64,000 nt of DNA from Candidatus Faeciplasma pullistercoris (GTDB lineage Bacteria; Bacillota; Clostridia; Oscillospirales; Ruminococcaceae): assembly GCA_018715525.1 (NCBI GenBank), contig DVLL01000005.1, forward strand, positions 30,830-94,829, read 5' to 3'. A program made the translations under genes and the position numbers. Below are positions 1-9,792 of the stretch, in pieces; the stretch's first letter is position 1; each line of letters starts with the position of its first letter. A model generated the notes under the pieces. The model was given only the letters and a program-made list of their open reading frames with translations, did no database searches and was not told the origin of the DNA.

Positions 1-520
1 TGACCTTTCCGCGAAGAAAGTAGTTATATCCTAAAAGCCGGTTTGCCTCCTTGAGCCTTTCCGACTCTATGAGCCCCCTTATCCTTGTCGTGGAGACCGG
101 CTCGCCGCCGTCGATACGGAGCGGCACGCTTATCAGCCTTTTGCCATGTCCGGAAAGGATCGCTCCGAGCTCGCCTGCTCCCGCGGCCGCCCCCTTGCCG
201 AAACGAAAGTTCTCGCCGCAGACAACGACGTCCGCATGCAGTCTTTCAATAAGCTGAGAGCTGACGAATTCCTCCGCGCTCATCTCCCTGACGCCCGCAA
301 AGGAAGCGAATATCACTCTGTCCGCGCCTGCCGCAAGGAGCTTTTCCTCCTTTTCGGAGTCGGTCAGCAAAAGCTTTCTGACGCCCTTGGTGTCAAGCTC
401 ATCGGAGGAAAAGGTGTAAACAAGCCTTTCGTCCGCTCCGGAACGCAGCAGCGCGTCGAGCGCGGTCATGTGCCCGGTGTGAACCCCGTCAAACAGCCCC
501 AGAAGCACTGCCCTTGTCAT
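1..520 (-). CDS. ribF: Riboflavin kinase/FAD synthetase RibF (N-terminal part; runs off the window)
   Basis: The frame opens with ATG at 520 and stays open to base 1, so only about 173 N-terminal residues are visible. It has the FAD synthetase (FMN adenylyltransferase) motifs: GLFDGVHTGH near residue 8, VVCGENFRFGKG near residue 107, and STTRIRG near residue 150. The C-terminal riboflavin kinase domain would lie outside the window. The family makes FMN and FAD from riboflavin in the cytoplasm. An AAGGGGGAG ribosome site lies about 9 bases before the start. It is the last visible gene of the rimP-nusA-infB operon and follows truB by 38 bases, which is its usual neighbourhood in Firmicutes. Confidence 0.93.
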   Translation of the reverse strand, partial: MTRAVLLGLFDGVHTGHMTALDALLRSGADERLVYTFSSDELDTKGVRKLLLTDSEKEEKLLAAGADRVIFASFAGVREMSAEEFVSSQLIERLHADVVVCGENFRFGKGAAAGAGELGAILSGHGKRLISVPLRIDGGEPVSTTRIRGLIESERLKEANRLLGYNYFLRGKV

Positions 521-558
521 TCGACCGTCTCCCCCTTTCCGGGATACCTTTTATAATA

Positions 559-1473
559 TCACCAAAAATTTTTGTACACTTCCATTTCACGAGGCTGCCC
601 GTCCTCCCGGCTTTTGACCCTGCACAGCCCCAAAAAATTCCCGCTTTCGCCATAGACTCGGTATATCCCCTCGCGCAAGGCTCCCTTTACCCTGTCCGGG
701 TCGAGCCTTACCCCGCTTTTATACATCCTCTCCTGCTTGCAGGAAAGCGATAATCCCGGATAGCGCTCAAATAGGGAATCGGTTGGAATAAGCCTTGTCC
801 ACGGGTCGGGCATTTTTTTTATCTCGTCAAGCGTCACGCATTCGGATAGCCCAAACCCCTGCGAGGAGGTTCTTGTCAGAGCGGTCATCACCCCTCCGGT
901 GCCCAAAAGCTCGCCGAGGTCGTCTATTATCGAGCGGATATAGGTTCCCTTTGAGCAGGATATCTCAAGCTCGCCTGACTGAGCGCTTTGGTCAAACCCG
1001 ATAAGCTCTGCCGAGTAGACCTCGACCCGCCTAGGCGTTCTTTCAACGCTCACTCCCTGCCTTGCCAAATCGTAAAGCCTTCTGCCGCCGACCTGAACCG
1101 CCGAATACATCGGCGGGAGCTGGGTTATCACCCCTCTGAAGCTGTCAAGAGCCGCCAAAAGCTCCTCCCGAGAGGCGGTTTTGCCGCTTCTCTTTACGAC
1201 CTCTCCGGTGACATCAAGCGTGTCGGTCGAATATCCGAGAGCAAACCCGGCGCGGTAGCTCTTTTCGTTTTCCGGCAGGATGTCCGCCGCCCTCGTCGCC
1301 TTTCCGACTAAAACCGGCAGGACTCCGGTCGCCATCGGATCAAGCGTCCCGGTATGCCCGAGCCTTCGCTCACGGAGCACTCCCCTGAGCACCGCTATCA
1401 CGTCAAACGAGGTGAACCCCGAGGGCTTGTCTATCAGAATAACGCCGGAGCGCGCTGCAACAAGCTCGCTCAT
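559..1473 (-). CDS. truB: tRNA pseudouridine(55) synthase TruB
   Basis: Encodes 304 residues. TruB isomerises U55 of the tRNA T-loop to pseudouridine. The TruB signature GHTGTLDPMATG is at residues 39-50, with the catalytic aspartate at D45. The N-terminal IDKPSGFTSFD strand and the substrate-loop region around residue 120 (LPPMYSAVQVGGRRLYDLARQG) are also typical. The C-terminal segment resembles a degenerate PUA-like domain. The ATG overlaps the stop of nrnA in an ATGA arrangement, which suggests translational coupling in the same operon. Confidence 0.96.
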   Translation of the reverse strand: MSELVAARSGVILIDKPSGFTSFDVIAVLRGVLRERRLGHTGTLDPMATGVLPVLVGKATRAADILPENEKSYRAGFALGYSTDTLDVTGEVVKRSGKTASREELLAALDSFRGVITQLPPMYSAVQVGGRRLYDLARQGVSVERTPRRVEVYSAELIGFDQSAQSGELEISCSKGTYIRSIIDDLGELLGTGGVMTALTRTSSQGFGLSECVTLDEIKKMPDPWTRLIPTDSLFERYPGLSLSCKQERMYKSGVRLDPDRVKGALREGIYRVYGESGNFLGLCRVKSREDGQPREMEVYKNFW

Positions 1474-2414
1474 AGATACTTTTCCGCCTCGGAGACTATT
1501 CTAAGCAGCGCGGAATCAGCGCTTCCGCTGACCGTACAGCCCGCCGCCCTGACGTGTCCGCCGCCGCCGAATTTTTCCGCTATCTCGCAGGCGTCCGCGC
1601 ATACCGTTCTTAGCGACACCTTGAAGCATTCAGGGTTGTCCTCCTGCTGCTTCATGGTAATGCCTATCTTCACTCCCTCGACGTTGAGGGGTATAGACGC
1701 CATACCGTCCAGCTCGGCGCGGTCTATGCCGTACTTTTCGATAAACTCGTTGGTTATGACTATCACGGCTATGCCGCCCTCGTCAAAATACCTTATCCCG
1801 CCGATGAGGATCTGCTCCGCCGCGAGCCTTCCGCGGGATTTTATGTCAAACATCCTGCGGTTGATCTCCTCATAATCCGCCCCCAGCTCCATAAGCCTTG
1901 CCGCAGCCCTGTGAGCCGCCGGCGTAGTGTTCTGGAACTTGAAGCAGCCGGTGTCGGTGGCGATGCCGGTATAGAGGCAGGAGGCGACTATCCCCGACGG
2001 AGTGCCTCCCATATGCTCAAACAGCTCGTACAAAACAAGGCAGGTCGCGCTGGCGTCCGGGTCTATAAAATTGCGGGCGGCGAACCTCTTACTCGTCCTG
2101 TGGTGGTCTATGCACAGGTCTATCCTGTCCGAGTAGTGCTCAAGCCTCTCTCCCAGAAGCTGAGTGTCCGCCACGTCCACCGAGACGACATGCCTTTCCT
2201 CAAACTCCTGCTGAGTATACCCCTCGGACAAAAACGAGAATCTTTGCGGTATCCCGTCAGAGTTAAGGACATTCGCCCTTTTGCCCATGGCGCGCAGGTA
2301 ATAGCAGAGCGCGAGCCCCGCTCCGATGCAGTCGCCGTCCGGGCTCTTGTGGGTGAGTATGGTTATGTTGTCCCAGCCGGACAACAGCGCCGCCAGTCCT
2401 TCGTAATCTATCAT
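1470..2414 (-). CDS. nrnA: DHH-family phosphoesterase, NrnA-like oligoribonuclease/PAP phosphatase
   Basis: Encodes 314 residues. NrnA proteins degrade nano-RNA and dephosphorylate 3'-phosphoadenosine 5'-phosphate using manganese. The metal-binding residues are visible: H22, D26 and D28 in HKSPDGD, an aspartate near residue 80 (SVDVAD), and the DHH triad at 103-105 (IDHHRTS). The DHHA1 substrate-binding loop GGGGHVRAAG begins near residue 283. The start ATG directly follows the rbfA stop (TAAATG), and the end overlaps truB by 4 bases. This is the standard position in the nusA-infB operon. The family call is firm; the exact substrate is inferred. Confidence 0.93.
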   Translation of the reverse strand: MIDYEGLAALLSGWDNITILTHKSPDGDCIGAGLALCYYLRAMGKRANVLNSDGIPQRFSFLSEGYTQQEFEERHVVSVDVADTQLLGERLEHYSDRIDLCIDHHRTSKRFAARNFIDPDASATCLVLYELFEHMGGTPSGIVASCLYTGIATDTGCFKFQNTTPAAHRAAARLMELGADYEEINRRMFDIKSRGRLAAEQILIGGIRYFDEGGIAVIVITNEFIEKYGIDRAELDGMASIPLNVEGVKIGITMKQQEDNPECFKVSLRTVCADACEIAEKFGGGGHVRAAGCTVSGSADSALLRIVSEAEKYL

Positions 2415-2819
2415 TTATTCTTCCTCCGGCATGCTTTTTGGATCGCCCTCGCCGTCCTCTGCCGGGTCGTCCTTTGGAATGTCGTGCTCCTTGAGTATCT
2501 TTGATATTCTTGCGGAATACTCGGTGGAGTCGTCAGGTATGAACCTCAGCTCAGGCGCCTTGCGCAGGTGAAGAAGGCTTGATACCTCACGGCGTATCAG
2601 CCCGGAGGCGCTCTCAAGACCCTTCACCGCCTCCTTTGCCCGCTCCATTCCCTCTACACTGGATATATATACCCTTGCGGAGGAGCGGTCACGGGTGACC
2701 TCGCATCTGACCACGGTGAGCATCTGACCCTTTATTCTCGGATCCTTCAGCTCAGGTATCATGCCGCTTATTATCCTTTGCAGGTCGGACGCCATCCGTC
2801 CCGATTTGAAATCAGCCAC
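2415..2819 (-). CDS. rbfA: Ribosome-binding factor A
   Basis: Encodes 134 residues with the compact RbfA KH-like fold. RbfA helps 16S rRNA 5'-end processing and late 30S assembly. The family pattern is clear: RMASDLQRIISGMIPELKDP at residues 8-27, then TVVRCEVTRDRSSARVYIS. The last 20 or so residues form an acidic tail (DDPAEDGEGD...PEEE), a common low-complexity extension. It lies 19 bases after infB and directly abuts nrnA. Confidence 0.95.
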   Translation of the reverse strand: MADFKSGRMASDLQRIISGMIPELKDPRIKGQMLTVVRCEVTRDRSSARVYISSVEGMERAKEAVKGLESASGLIRREVSSLLHLRKAPELRFIPDDSTEYSARISKILKEHDIPKDDPAEDGEGDPKSMPEEE

Positions 2820-2838
2820 TAATTACCCGCCTTTCAGT

Positions 2839-5412
2839 TTATTTGCTCGTCTCGGTCATCTGGTACGCCTCGAAGATATCTCCCTCCTTGAAGTCGTTGA
2901 ACTTCTCAAGGGTTATTCCGCACTCAAAGCCTGCCGCGACATCCTTGACATTATCCTTGAATCTCTTCAAGCTGGACATTTTGTCCTCGCTTATAACTAT
3001 TCCGTCACGAACCACTCTTACAAGGTCATTTCTCGATATCTTTCCGCTCACGACATAGCAGCCCGCTACCGAGCCCACGCCAGAGATCTTGTAGACCTGT
3101 CTTACCTCTACTCTCGCGGTGTCCGTCTCGACAAACTTCGGAGCGAGCATTCCCTTCATGGCGGTCTGGATCTCCTCAATGGCGTCATAAATTACCCTGT
3201 AGGTCCTCAGATCCACTCCCTCGCGCTCGGCGTTTTCCTTGGCGACAGGGTCAGGTCTTACGTTAAAGCCTACTATTATGGCGTTCGAGGCGGTGGCGAG
3301 CATGACGTCAGACTCGGAAATAGCTCCGACTCCGCCGTGGATGACTTTGACCTTTACCTCGTCGTTGGATATCTTTTCAAGGGACTGCTTTACAGCCTCG
3401 ACCGAGCCCTGGACGTCCGCCTTTACTATTATAGGCAGCTCCTTGACCTCGCCCTCGGATATCTGGCTGAACAGGTTGTCCAGCGTTACCTTCTGGTACT
3501 GCTTGAATACCTCCTCCTTAGCCTCCTGCTTGCGCTGCTCGACAAGCTCTCTTGCGAGCTTCTCGTCGGCTACGGCGTTAAACACGTCTCCCGCCGAGGG
3601 AACGTCGGCAAGTCCGGTTATCTCGACCGGCACCGAGGGTCCCGCGGTCTTTACAGCCCTGCCCTTGTCGTCGGTCATCGTCCTTACTCTTCCGACGGCG
3701 GTTCCGGCGATAATGACGTCGCCGAGCCTCAGCGTTCCGTTCTGGACAAGCACAGTCGCTACAGGTCCTCTGCCCTTGTCGAGCCTTGCCTCGATTATCG
3801 AGCCCTTGGCGAGCCTGTTGGGATTTGCCTTGAGCTCAAGCACGTCGGCTGTAAGAATGACGTTTTCAAGCAGGTCGTCTATGCCCTGACCCGTCTTTGC
3901 GGAAACAGGCACGCATATGACGTCTCCGCCCCACTCCTCAGGCACAAGCTCATGCTCGGTGAGCTGCTGCATTATCCTGTCGGGGTTTGCGCCCTCTTTA
4001 TCTATTTTGTTTATGGCTACTATTATCGAAACTCCCGCGGCCTTTGCGTGGCTTATAGCCTCAACGGTCTGAGGCATTATTCCGTCGTCAGCCGCGACTA
4101 CGAGTATGGCGATATCCGTTACCATCGCTCCGCGAAGTCTCATAGCGGTAAACGCCTCGTGTCCGGGGGTGTCGAGGAAGGTTATCTCCCTGCCGTTCAC
4201 GCTCACCCTGTACGCGCCTATGTGCTGGGTGATTCCTCCCGCCTCTGTAGCGGTGACGTTGGCGTGTCTTATCCTGTCGAGCAGCGAGGTCTTTCCGTGG
4301 TCGACGTGTCCCATGACGACTACTACAGGGTCTCTGGGAACTAAATCCTCCGGCTTATCCTCCTCATCGACAATAAGCCTCTCCTCGATGGTGACTACTA
4401 CCTCGTGCTCCACCTTTGCGCCAAGCTCCTCGGCTACCAAGGCTGCGGTGTCAAAATCAATGGTCTGGTTCTGGTTTGCCATTACTCCAAGACCTATGAG
4501 TTTCTTGATAACATCCGAAACGGTCGCCTTGAGGCGTGTGGCAAGCTCGGAAACGACTATCTCGTCGGGTATCATTACCCTAAGCTGCTGCTTTCTCGCC
4601 CTCTCAAGCTCAAGACGCTTCATCTTCTCCGCCTCGGTCTCACACTTTGTGGAAAGTCTTTCCTTCTTCTGCTGCTTTGACTTCTGGACAAGCTTCTGCT
4701 TCTTCTGGTAGTTGTCTCCGAAGCGGCTCTTGGTGTCGGCGAGGCTGTCGTACTTGTCGTTGTACTTGTCGATATTCACATAGCTTCCCCTTGTGTCGAC
4801 AACCTTCTTGTTCTCCGTCGACTCATAGGCGGAGCTTCCGGTCGAGTTGGTGACAAGCTGCACCCTCTCGCCCCTGTCCTGCTTCTTGGCGGGCTTCTTC
4901 TCGTCGTGGCGGGGCAGAGGCTTCGCCGCGGACTTGGTCTCAGATTTAACCTCCGGCTTATTCTCAGGCTTGGCTTCCTGCTTAGCCTGAGGATTCGCCT
5001 CCGGCTTGGAAGCGGGTTTTGCCTCCGACCCTACCTCGGGCTTAGTCTCGGGCTTTGGCTGGGACTGGGGCTTTGTCTCCTGCTTTACCTCGGGCTTTGG
5101 CTCTGCCTTTGTCTCCGGCTTGGAAGCGGGTTTTGCCTCCGACTTGGGCTCCTGCTTTGCCTGAGCGGGCTTATTCTGCTGCTGAGGCTGCTTTGTCACC
5201 GGCTTTCTCGAGGGCTTATAGGCGAAGTAGGCGTCAAAGCTCTCCACCTGGTTCTTCTGGGTAAAGTACTCGAGAACGTAGTTTACCTCCTCCGACGAAA
5301 GCACTACTCCCGCCTTTTTGACCCCGTACTTGGGCGCAAGGCAGTCTATAATGTCGTTTACCGGCAGCTTCAGGTCTTTTGCAAGGTCGTTTAATTTATA
5401 TTTTGTAATCAT
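2839..5412 (-). CDS. infB: Translation initiation factor IF-2
   Basis: Encodes about 857 residues. IF-2 is the GTPase that places initiator tRNA on the ribosome. The GTP-binding motifs are complete: G1 GHVDHGKTS near residue 367, G3 DTPGHEAF near 412, G4 NKID near 465, then SAKTGQG. A short IF2-N domain opens the protein. It is followed by a lysine/proline/glutamate repeat region (KPE-type units, about residues 65-175) and a second IF2-N domain before the G domain. A start 6 bases upstream (5418) is possible, but the AAGGAG site is correctly spaced (8 bases) for the ATG at 5412, giving the family-typical start [12 protein letters not shown]. It is the core gene of the operon, between ylxQ and rbfA. 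Confidence 0.97.
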   Translation of the reverse strand: MITKYKLNDLAKDLKLPVNDIIDCLAPKYGVKKAGVVLSSEEVNYVLEYFTQKNQVESFDAYFAYKPSRKPVTKQPQQQNKPAQAKQEPKSEAKPASKPETKAEPKPEVKQETKPQSQPKPETKPEVGSEAKPASKPEANPQAKQEAKPENKPEVKSETKSAAKPLPRHDEKKPAKKQDRGERVQLVTNSTGSSAYESTENKKVVDTRGSYVNIDKYNDKYDSLADTKSRFGDNYQKKQKLVQKSKQQKKERLSTKCETEAEKMKRLELERARKQQLRVMIPDEIVVSELATRLKATVSDVIKKLIGLGVMANQNQTIDFDTAALVAEELGAKVEHEVVVTIEERLIVDEEDKPEDLVPRDPVVVVMGHVDHGKTSLLDRIRHANVTATEAGGITQHIGAYRVSVNGREITFLDTPGHEAFTAMRLRGAMVTDIAILVVAADDGIMPQTVEAISHAKAAGVSIIVAINKIDKEGANPDRIMQQLTEHELVPEEWGGDVICVPVSAKTGQGIDDLLENVILTADVLELKANPNRLAKGSIIEARLDKGRGPVATVLVQNGTLRLGDVIIAGTAVGRVRTMTDDKGRAVKTAGPSVPVEITGLADVPSAGDVFNAVADEKLARELVEQRKQEAKEEVFKQYQKVTLDNLFSQISEGEVKELPIIVKADVQGSVEAVKQSLEKISNDEVKVKVIHGGVGAISESDVMLATASNAIIVGFNVRPDPVAKENAEREGVDLRTYRVIYDAIEEIQTAMKGMLAPKFVETDTARVEVRQVYKISGVGSVAGCYVVSGKISRNDLVRVVRDGIVISEDKMSSLKRFKDNVKDVAAGFECGITLEKFNDFKEGDIFEAYQMTETSK

Positions 5413-5424
5413 AGGCATATCTCC

Positions 5425-5763
5425 TTATTCACATTCAAGGCTATCCGAGTCGAGGGCTGCTTTTTTTAGGTTCTTTTTCATAGCGTTCATAAATCCGGGG
5501 TCTGTGACCGCCATCACGCCGTACATTTTTCCCAAAGCGTATCCTATATCCTCCATGTCGAGGGTGGTGACATACATCTGCACGCCCTCGGCAAAGCATA
5601 CCTGCGAAATCTCGGAGCGGGAATTTTTCGCGAGGTCACAGGTGACTATCACGCCGACCGCCTTGCCGCAGCGGCAGGAGTTTTTCACCTCGTCCATCCC
5701 TACTATCAGCTTGCCGGACTTGCGGCAGATGGTAAGTATACCGGTTATGTCATTTCTCTTCAT
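5425..5763 (-). CDS. ylxQ: L7Ae-family RNA-binding protein YlxQ
   Basis: Encodes 112 residues of the ribosomal L7Ae/L30e/S12e/Gadd45 fold. Members of this family bind kink-turn RNA; the cellular role of YlxQ is not well defined. The pattern ILTICRKSGKLIVGMDEV followed by a VGVIVTCDLAKNS strand-helix is typical. The start overlaps the end of ylxR by 14 bases and infB follows within 13 bases, the normal position of this gene in Firmicutes. Confidence 0.88.
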   Translation of the reverse strand: MKRNDITGILTICRKSGKLIVGMDEVKNSCRCGKAVGVIVTCDLAKNSRSEISQVCFAEGVQMYVTTLDMEDIGYALGKMYGVMAVTDPGFMNAMKKNLKKAALDSDSLECE

Positions 5764-6061
5764 CCGCCGCTCCCTCCTTCAGCTCGGCTTCAAGCCGCTC
5801 GTAAACCTCGGCGGGAATATCGGCTGAAAACGCTCTTTCCAGCCTTTTAGCCCTTCTAGCCATTTTCAGACACTCGGCGTTAGGGCAGATATACGCGCCT
5901 CTTCCCGACTTCTTGCCGGTTGGGTCGACGGATATCTCTCCCTCCGGCGTCCGCACTATTCTTATAAGCTCGCGTTTCTCCTTTGGCTCACCGCAGCCAA
6001 GGCAGGTGCGCACAGGCGGCTTCTTAAGCGCCTTCTTAGGCTGCTTATTCTGCTTGGCCAT
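5750..6061 (-). CDS. ylxR: YlxR family RNA-binding protein
   Basis: Encodes 103 residues. The signature RTCLGCGEPKEKRELIRIVR, with a CxxC pair, followed by GRGAYICPNAECLKMA, marks the YlxR/DUF448 family, proposed to be an RNA-binding or regulatory protein. The start at 6061 (MAKQNKQ) is preferred over an upstream in-frame start because a GGAGAG site sits 5-6 bases before it. The N-terminus is lysine rich. The gene overlaps the nusA 3' end by 17 bases. Confidence 0.9.
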   Translation of the reverse strand: MAKQNKQPKKALKKPPVRTCLGCGEPKEKRELIRIVRTPEGEISVDPTGKKSGRGAYICPNAECLKMARRAKRLERAFSADIPAEVYERLEAELKEGAADEEK

Positions 6062-7103
6062 TCTTCTCTCCGGCGGCGCAGATGTCAATCTTGTAGCCGG
6101 TAAGTCTGGCTGCAAGCTTGGCGTTCTGTCCCTTGTTTCCTATCGCCAGGGAGAGCTGGCTCGCGGGCACGGTGACGGTACAGCTCTTAGAGCCGTCCTC
6201 CGCAAGCTTAACGCTCACTACCTCGGCGGGAGCAAGCGCGGATGCAATGTACTCCGCATCGTCCTCGCTGTAGCTTATCAAATCTATCTTTTCGCCCGAA
6301 AGCTCATCCACTATCGCGGTGATCCTCGAGCGCTTAGCGCCTATGCACGCGCCTATGGCATCGACGTCGGGATTGTGGCTCATGACGGCTATCTTGCTCC
6401 TCGAGCCCGCCTCTCTTGCTACTCCCTTTATCTCAACCGTTCCGTCGTAGATCTCGGGCACCTCAAGCTCAAACAGCCTTCTCACAAAGTCCCGGTGCGT
6501 CCTTGACACCTTGACAGAGGGCTTCTTGTCGGGGTTCATCACTCCTACGACATACACCTTTATAATATCTCCCGCCCTGAGCTCCTCGCCGGGTATCTGC
6601 TCGCTGCGCGGGAAGTAGATCTCGTCCTTGTCTATCACGACAATAGCGTTTCCGGTTGCCGGCTCCACCTTTAAAACAGTCGCGGATACAAGCTCGTGCT
6701 CCTTATCCTTGTACTGAGCCACCAGCCTGTCTCTTTCAAACTGCTTTATATCAGAGCGGATAGACTGCTTGGCGCTCGACGCCGCAACTCTTCCGAACCT
6801 CGCGGGAGAAAGCGGTATCTCGCAGGTCCCGCCTACCACCGCCTTGGCGTCATAGGTCTTTGCCTCGTCGAGGGTTATCTCGTTGGCGGGATCCAAAGGC
6901 TCGCCCTCGACAACCGTCTTCAAAAGACACATTCCAAAGTTCTGAGCGTCCGGGTCGATGTCTATCCTCACATTTTCGGTGTTGGGGTAATCTCGCTTTA
7001 TAGCCTTGAGGATGCCCTGCTTGATTCTCTCGATGAGAATATCTTGGGAAATTCCGTTAGCCCTCTCGATTCCCTCCAGCGCCTCAAAAAACTCCTTGTT
7101 CAT
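6045..7103 (-). CDS. nusA: Transcription termination/antitermination factor NusA
   Basis: Encodes about 352 residues. NusA binds RNA polymerase and modulates pausing, intrinsic termination and antitermination. The order is an N-terminal polymerase-binding domain (MNKEFFEALEGIERANG), an S1 domain near residues 130-195 (LVSATVLKVEPATGNAIVVI), then KH1 and KH2 (GACIGAKRSRI, LAIGNKGQNAKLAARLTGYKI). There are no C-terminal acidic repeats, as is usual outside proteobacteria. A TTG 9 bases upstream is an alternative start; the ATG gives the conserved N-terminus. It lies 44 bases after rimP. Confidence 0.96.
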   Translation of the reverse strand: MNKEFFEALEGIERANGISQDILIERIKQGILKAIKRDYPNTENVRIDIDPDAQNFGMCLLKTVVEGEPLDPANEITLDEAKTYDAKAVVGGTCEIPLSPARFGRVAASSAKQSIRSDIKQFERDRLVAQYKDKEHELVSATVLKVEPATGNAIVVIDKDEIYFPRSEQIPGEELRAGDIIKVYVVGVMNPDKKPSVKVSRTHRDFVRRLFELEVPEIYDGTVEIKGVAREAGSRSKIAVMSHNPDVDAIGACIGAKRSRITAIVDELSGEKIDLISYSEDDAEYIASALAPAEVVSVKLAEDGSKSCTVTVPASQLSLAIGNKGQNAKLAARLTGYKIDICAAGEKNGQAE

Positions 7104-7147
7104 AATCTTCAAACCATTCCTTTCATATATTCAGTTTGTAAAATAAC

Positions 7148-7627
7148 CTAAAACAGATCCGCGTCGTCGTTGAGCCTGACGCGGGCGCACTCGCTCAGCG
7201 GCAGCGTCTGATTATTTCCCTCGCCCAAGTCAAGCGTCACGCTCTTTTGCTTGTCGTCATAGCCCGCAAGGATTCCCGTTATCTCCTTCACGCCGTCCCT
7301 CTCGCGGATAAAGCGGACTCTCACCTCGTCGCCTATGCAGACCTCGAAGTGCTCCGGACGCCTGAGCTCCCTGCCGAGCCCCGGCGAGCAGACCTCAAAC
7401 ACATAGGACTGAGAAATCGGGTCGGTCTCGTCGAGCAGCTTGTCGAGCGGGCGGTGAACCGCCTCGCAGTCGTACATGTCTATCCCGCCGTCCTTGTCGA
7501 TAAACACCCTTAAATACCAGGTCGCGCCCTCCTTTTCAAACCGGACGTCCCACAAAAAGAGCCCGAGCTCGTCGCAGATGGGCTGCGCCAATGCCCTTAC
7601 CTTGGTTACGGTTGCGCTGTCAGCCAT
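7148..7627 (-). CDS. rimP: Ribosome maturation factor RimP
   Basis: Encodes 159 residues. RimP assists early 30S assembly. The conserved pattern is seen: LRVFIDKDGGIDMYDCEAVHR around residue 45, then YVFEVCSPGLGRELRRPEHF. The C-terminal Sm-like domain ends in a hydrophobic strand and RVRLN. The start at 7627 is chosen because GGAG sits 6 bases before this ATG; an in-frame ATG at 7639 lacks such a site. It is the first gene of the translation operon, about 170 bases downstream of a strong promoter. Confidence 0.94.
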   Translation of the reverse strand: MADSATVTKVRALAQPICDELGLFLWDVRFEKEGATWYLRVFIDKDGGIDMYDCEAVHRPLDKLLDETDPISQSYVFEVCSPGLGRELRRPEHFEVCIGDEVRVRFIRERDGVKEITGILAGYDDKQKSVTLDLGEGNNQTLPLSECARVRLNDDADLF

Positions 7628-7806
7628 ACTAATCTCCATTCTGAAGCGTAAGCGGCGGGAGCCTGAAAGCCTCGAGCAAAGCTTTTTCTCCGCCGTCGCA
7701 GCCGCTCGCGACGCTTCGGCGCAAACAGCCGTATAAAATTGTCCTCATACAAACATAAAAGACCGGAACGAAGATTCCAGCCTTTCATTAAGAATTTATC
7801 AAATGT

Positions 7807-7835
7807 AGTATACCACAGTATAATGGAAAAATCAA
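7807..7835 (-). promoter_or_regulatory. Sigma-A-type promoter of the rimP-nusA-infB operon
   Basis: Reading the minus strand, TTGATT (7835-7830) and TATACT (7812-7807) are separated by 17 bases. It points toward rimP, with an untranslated leader of about 170 bases between. The leader (7628-7800) holds no obvious terminator. Confidence 0.8.
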
Positions 7836-7867
7836 GAGCCTAAGCCTGTTTTTTTGCGGAATTTTGC

Positions 7868-9010
7868 TCAGTTTATGTAAATCCTCGGCACTCTCTGACT
7901 GATTCCGCAGACAAGCTCATAGCCGATGCTGCCGTAGCTGTCGGCAAGCTCGTCGGCGGTTATCTCAAGCCCGCCGTCCCTGCCGAAGAGCGTGACGACA
8001 TCCCCCTCGCGCACATCCGGCACGCCGCTGACATCTATCATGAGCTGATCCATGCACACTCTGCCTATTATTTTAGCCTCCCGCCCTCTGACCAGCACTC
8101 TCGCTCGGTTGGAAAGAAGCCTCGGATACCCGTCCGCGTAGCCTATCGAAACGGTGGCTATCCTGGTCTCACGCTCTGTGACGAAGGTCCTTCCGTAGCT
8201 GACGCTGACGCCCGCCTCCACCGTCTTTACCTGAGACACGCAGGCTTTGAGCTCCATTACCGGCTCCAGCCCAAGCCCCAGCGCACGGCTGTAGTCCGGC
8301 TTCAGCCCGTACAGGACTATGCCCAGCCTCGCGTAGTCGCTTCTTGGGTCAATGTGATACATAGCGCCCGCCGAATTAAGAAAATGCACAGACTTTATCC
8401 CCGAGCCGACCCCGTCAAGCTCAGCCTTGAGCGAGCATATAAGCTCTATCTGGTCGCGGGTGTAGGCTATATCCTCCGGCTTGTCGCTGTCCGCCACGCT
8501 CAGGTGAGTAAATATCCCCTCAGCAGAAATGCCGCCCAGCGCGGCTATCCTGAGGCAGGTGTCCCTTAGCTCAAGGACGCTGTCCGAGCGTATGCCTATT
8601 CTCGACATTCCGGTGTCCACGGCGATATGGCAGCGGACAGTCTTTCCGGTCGGGCAGCAGCCGCAAAGCTCCGCCGCGTAGTCGTACTCGGTGATAGCCT
8701 GGATTATGTCGTAGCGTATCAGCTCGGGGGCGTTGCGCGGCGGCGTGTATCCAAGAATAAGGATGCTCCCGGTTACGCCAAGCTCCCTTAGCTCTATCGC
8801 CTCGATGATGTTGGAGACCGCGAAGAAATCCACTCCCGCCTCGAGCATGGCGGGTATCACGCCTTCCGCTCCGTGACCGTAGCAGTTGGCCTTTACCACG
8901 CAGATAAGACCGCAGCGGCCGTCAAGCCGCTCCCTGCAAAGGCTTATATTATTTTTGAGCCGGTCGAGATGAATCTCCGCCCACGCTCTTTTGAGCTCTT
9001 TTTTATTCAA
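7868..9010 (-). CDS. alr: Alanine racemase
   Basis: Encodes 380 residues. The enzyme uses pyridoxal phosphate to interconvert L- and D-alanine for peptidoglycan. The PLP-binding motif VVKANCYGHG gives the Schiff-base lysine K40. The second catalytic residue, Y272, lies in SYGRTF. The C-terminal beta domain contains GRVCMDQLMIDVS. The start is TTG, supported by AAGGAGG 7 bases upstream; no nearby in-frame ATG competes. It is a single gene between the rimP operon promoter and a divergent SLOG-family gene. Confidence 0.96.
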   Translation of the reverse strand: MNKKELKRAWAEIHLDRLKNNISLCRERLDGRCGLICVVKANCYGHGAEGVIPAMLEAGVDFFAVSNIIEAIELRELGVTGSILILGYTPPRNAPELIRYDIIQAITEYDYAAELCGCCPTGKTVRCHIAVDTGMSRIGIRSDSVLELRDTCLRIAALGGISAEGIFTHLSVADSDKPEDIAYTRDQIELICSLKAELDGVGSGIKSVHFLNSAGAMYHIDPRSDYARLGIVLYGLKPDYSRALGLGLEPVMELKACVSQVKTVEAGVSVSYGRTFVTERETRIATVSIGYADGYPRLLSNRARVLVRGREAKIIGRVCMDQLMIDVSGVPDVREGDVVTLFGRDGGLEITADELADSYGSIGYELVCGISQRVPRIYIN

Positions 9011-9092
9011 GGGTATGCCTCCTTGTCAGTACCGGATTAAAAACGACGTACAAGCCGCAGCCGGGCTGCGCCTTCAGCCGAGGTTTTTTCTC

Positions 9093-9121
9093 TTGCAAAA
9101 TTTCTAAGTATATGCTAATAT
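9093..9121 (+). promoter_or_regulatory. Possible promoter upstream of the YpsA-like gene
   Basis: TTGCAA (9093-9098) and TAATAT (9116-9121) are 17 bases apart and point toward the gene beginning near 9220. Both boxes match consensus only partly. Confidence 0.4.
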
Positions 9122-9219
9122 CTATCTTGAGCATTGTGCATCTTAGCATTATGCCCGTACAGATATTTCATTTATATGATACGATATCGAAACTCATTAT
9201 ACGGAAGGTGGCTACGCCG

Positions 9220-9792
9220 GTGGGCTGCATACTGCTTAACAGAGATAACGTCCGGGACTATCCCTTTGACATGGTCTCTACCGCCTGCTTCACCGGTCAC
9301 AGACTGACCTCCTTGCCAAAGGAGTACTCCCACCCGCTCAGGGTGAGGATGATGCAGAGTCTGATAGCGCTCAAGGTGATCGAAGCGGCGCGAGCCGGCT
9401 ACCGCACATTTATAACAGGTATGGCTCTTGGAGCCGATATGCTCTTCGCAGACAGCGTCCTTGACCACGCCGACGCCAATCCCGAGCTCGGCATAAGGCT
9501 GGTGGGCGTCTCGCCGTTCGCGGGCGAGGAAAGAAGGCTGAGCCCGGAGGAGCTTGCAAGGTACAACAGCGTCAAAGACAGGTGCCACGCTTTCATTACC
9601 CTGTCGTCCGGCTACTACAACGGCTGCTTTGCCGCCAGAAACAGGTTCATGGTCGAGCATTCCTCGCTGCTCATAGCCCTTTACCACCACGACCGCAGCG
9701 GAACGAGCCAGACGATCAACATGGCGAAAAGGAAGGGCCTTAGGATCGAGCAAATCAATCTTGGCAGCCTCTCGGTATATTTCGGTCTTTGA
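9220..9792 (+). CDS. YpsA-like SLOG family protein (DUF1273)
   Basis: Encodes about 190 residues. The pattern ACFTGHRLTSLP, then FITGMALGADMLFAD, then LVGVSPFAGEE and a C-terminal ALYHHDRSGTSQTINMAKRKG, matches the SLOG/YpsA Rossmann family, predicted to bind a nucleotide or nucleotide-derived ligand. The B. subtilis member affects cell division, but the molecular role is open. The start is uncertain: GTG at 9220 has GGAAGGTGG 8 bases upstream; ATG at 9271 gives a more family-like N-terminus but lacks a good ribosome site. It is divergent from alr. Confidence 0.8.
   Translation: MGCILLNRDNVRDYPFDMVSTACFTGHRLTSLPKEYSHPLRVRMMQSLIALKVIEAARAGYRTFITGMALGADMLFADSVLDHADANPELGIRLVGVSPFAGEERRLSPEELARYNSVKDRCHAFITLSSGYYNGCFAARNRFMVEHSSLLIALYHHDRSGTSQTINMAKRKGLRIEQINLGSLSVYFGL

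Noticed and set aside
2761..4344. Long open frame (527 codons) on the plus strand
   Set aside because: It lies wholly antisense to infB, whose motifs are complete; the protein has a repetitive, unrecognisable composition.
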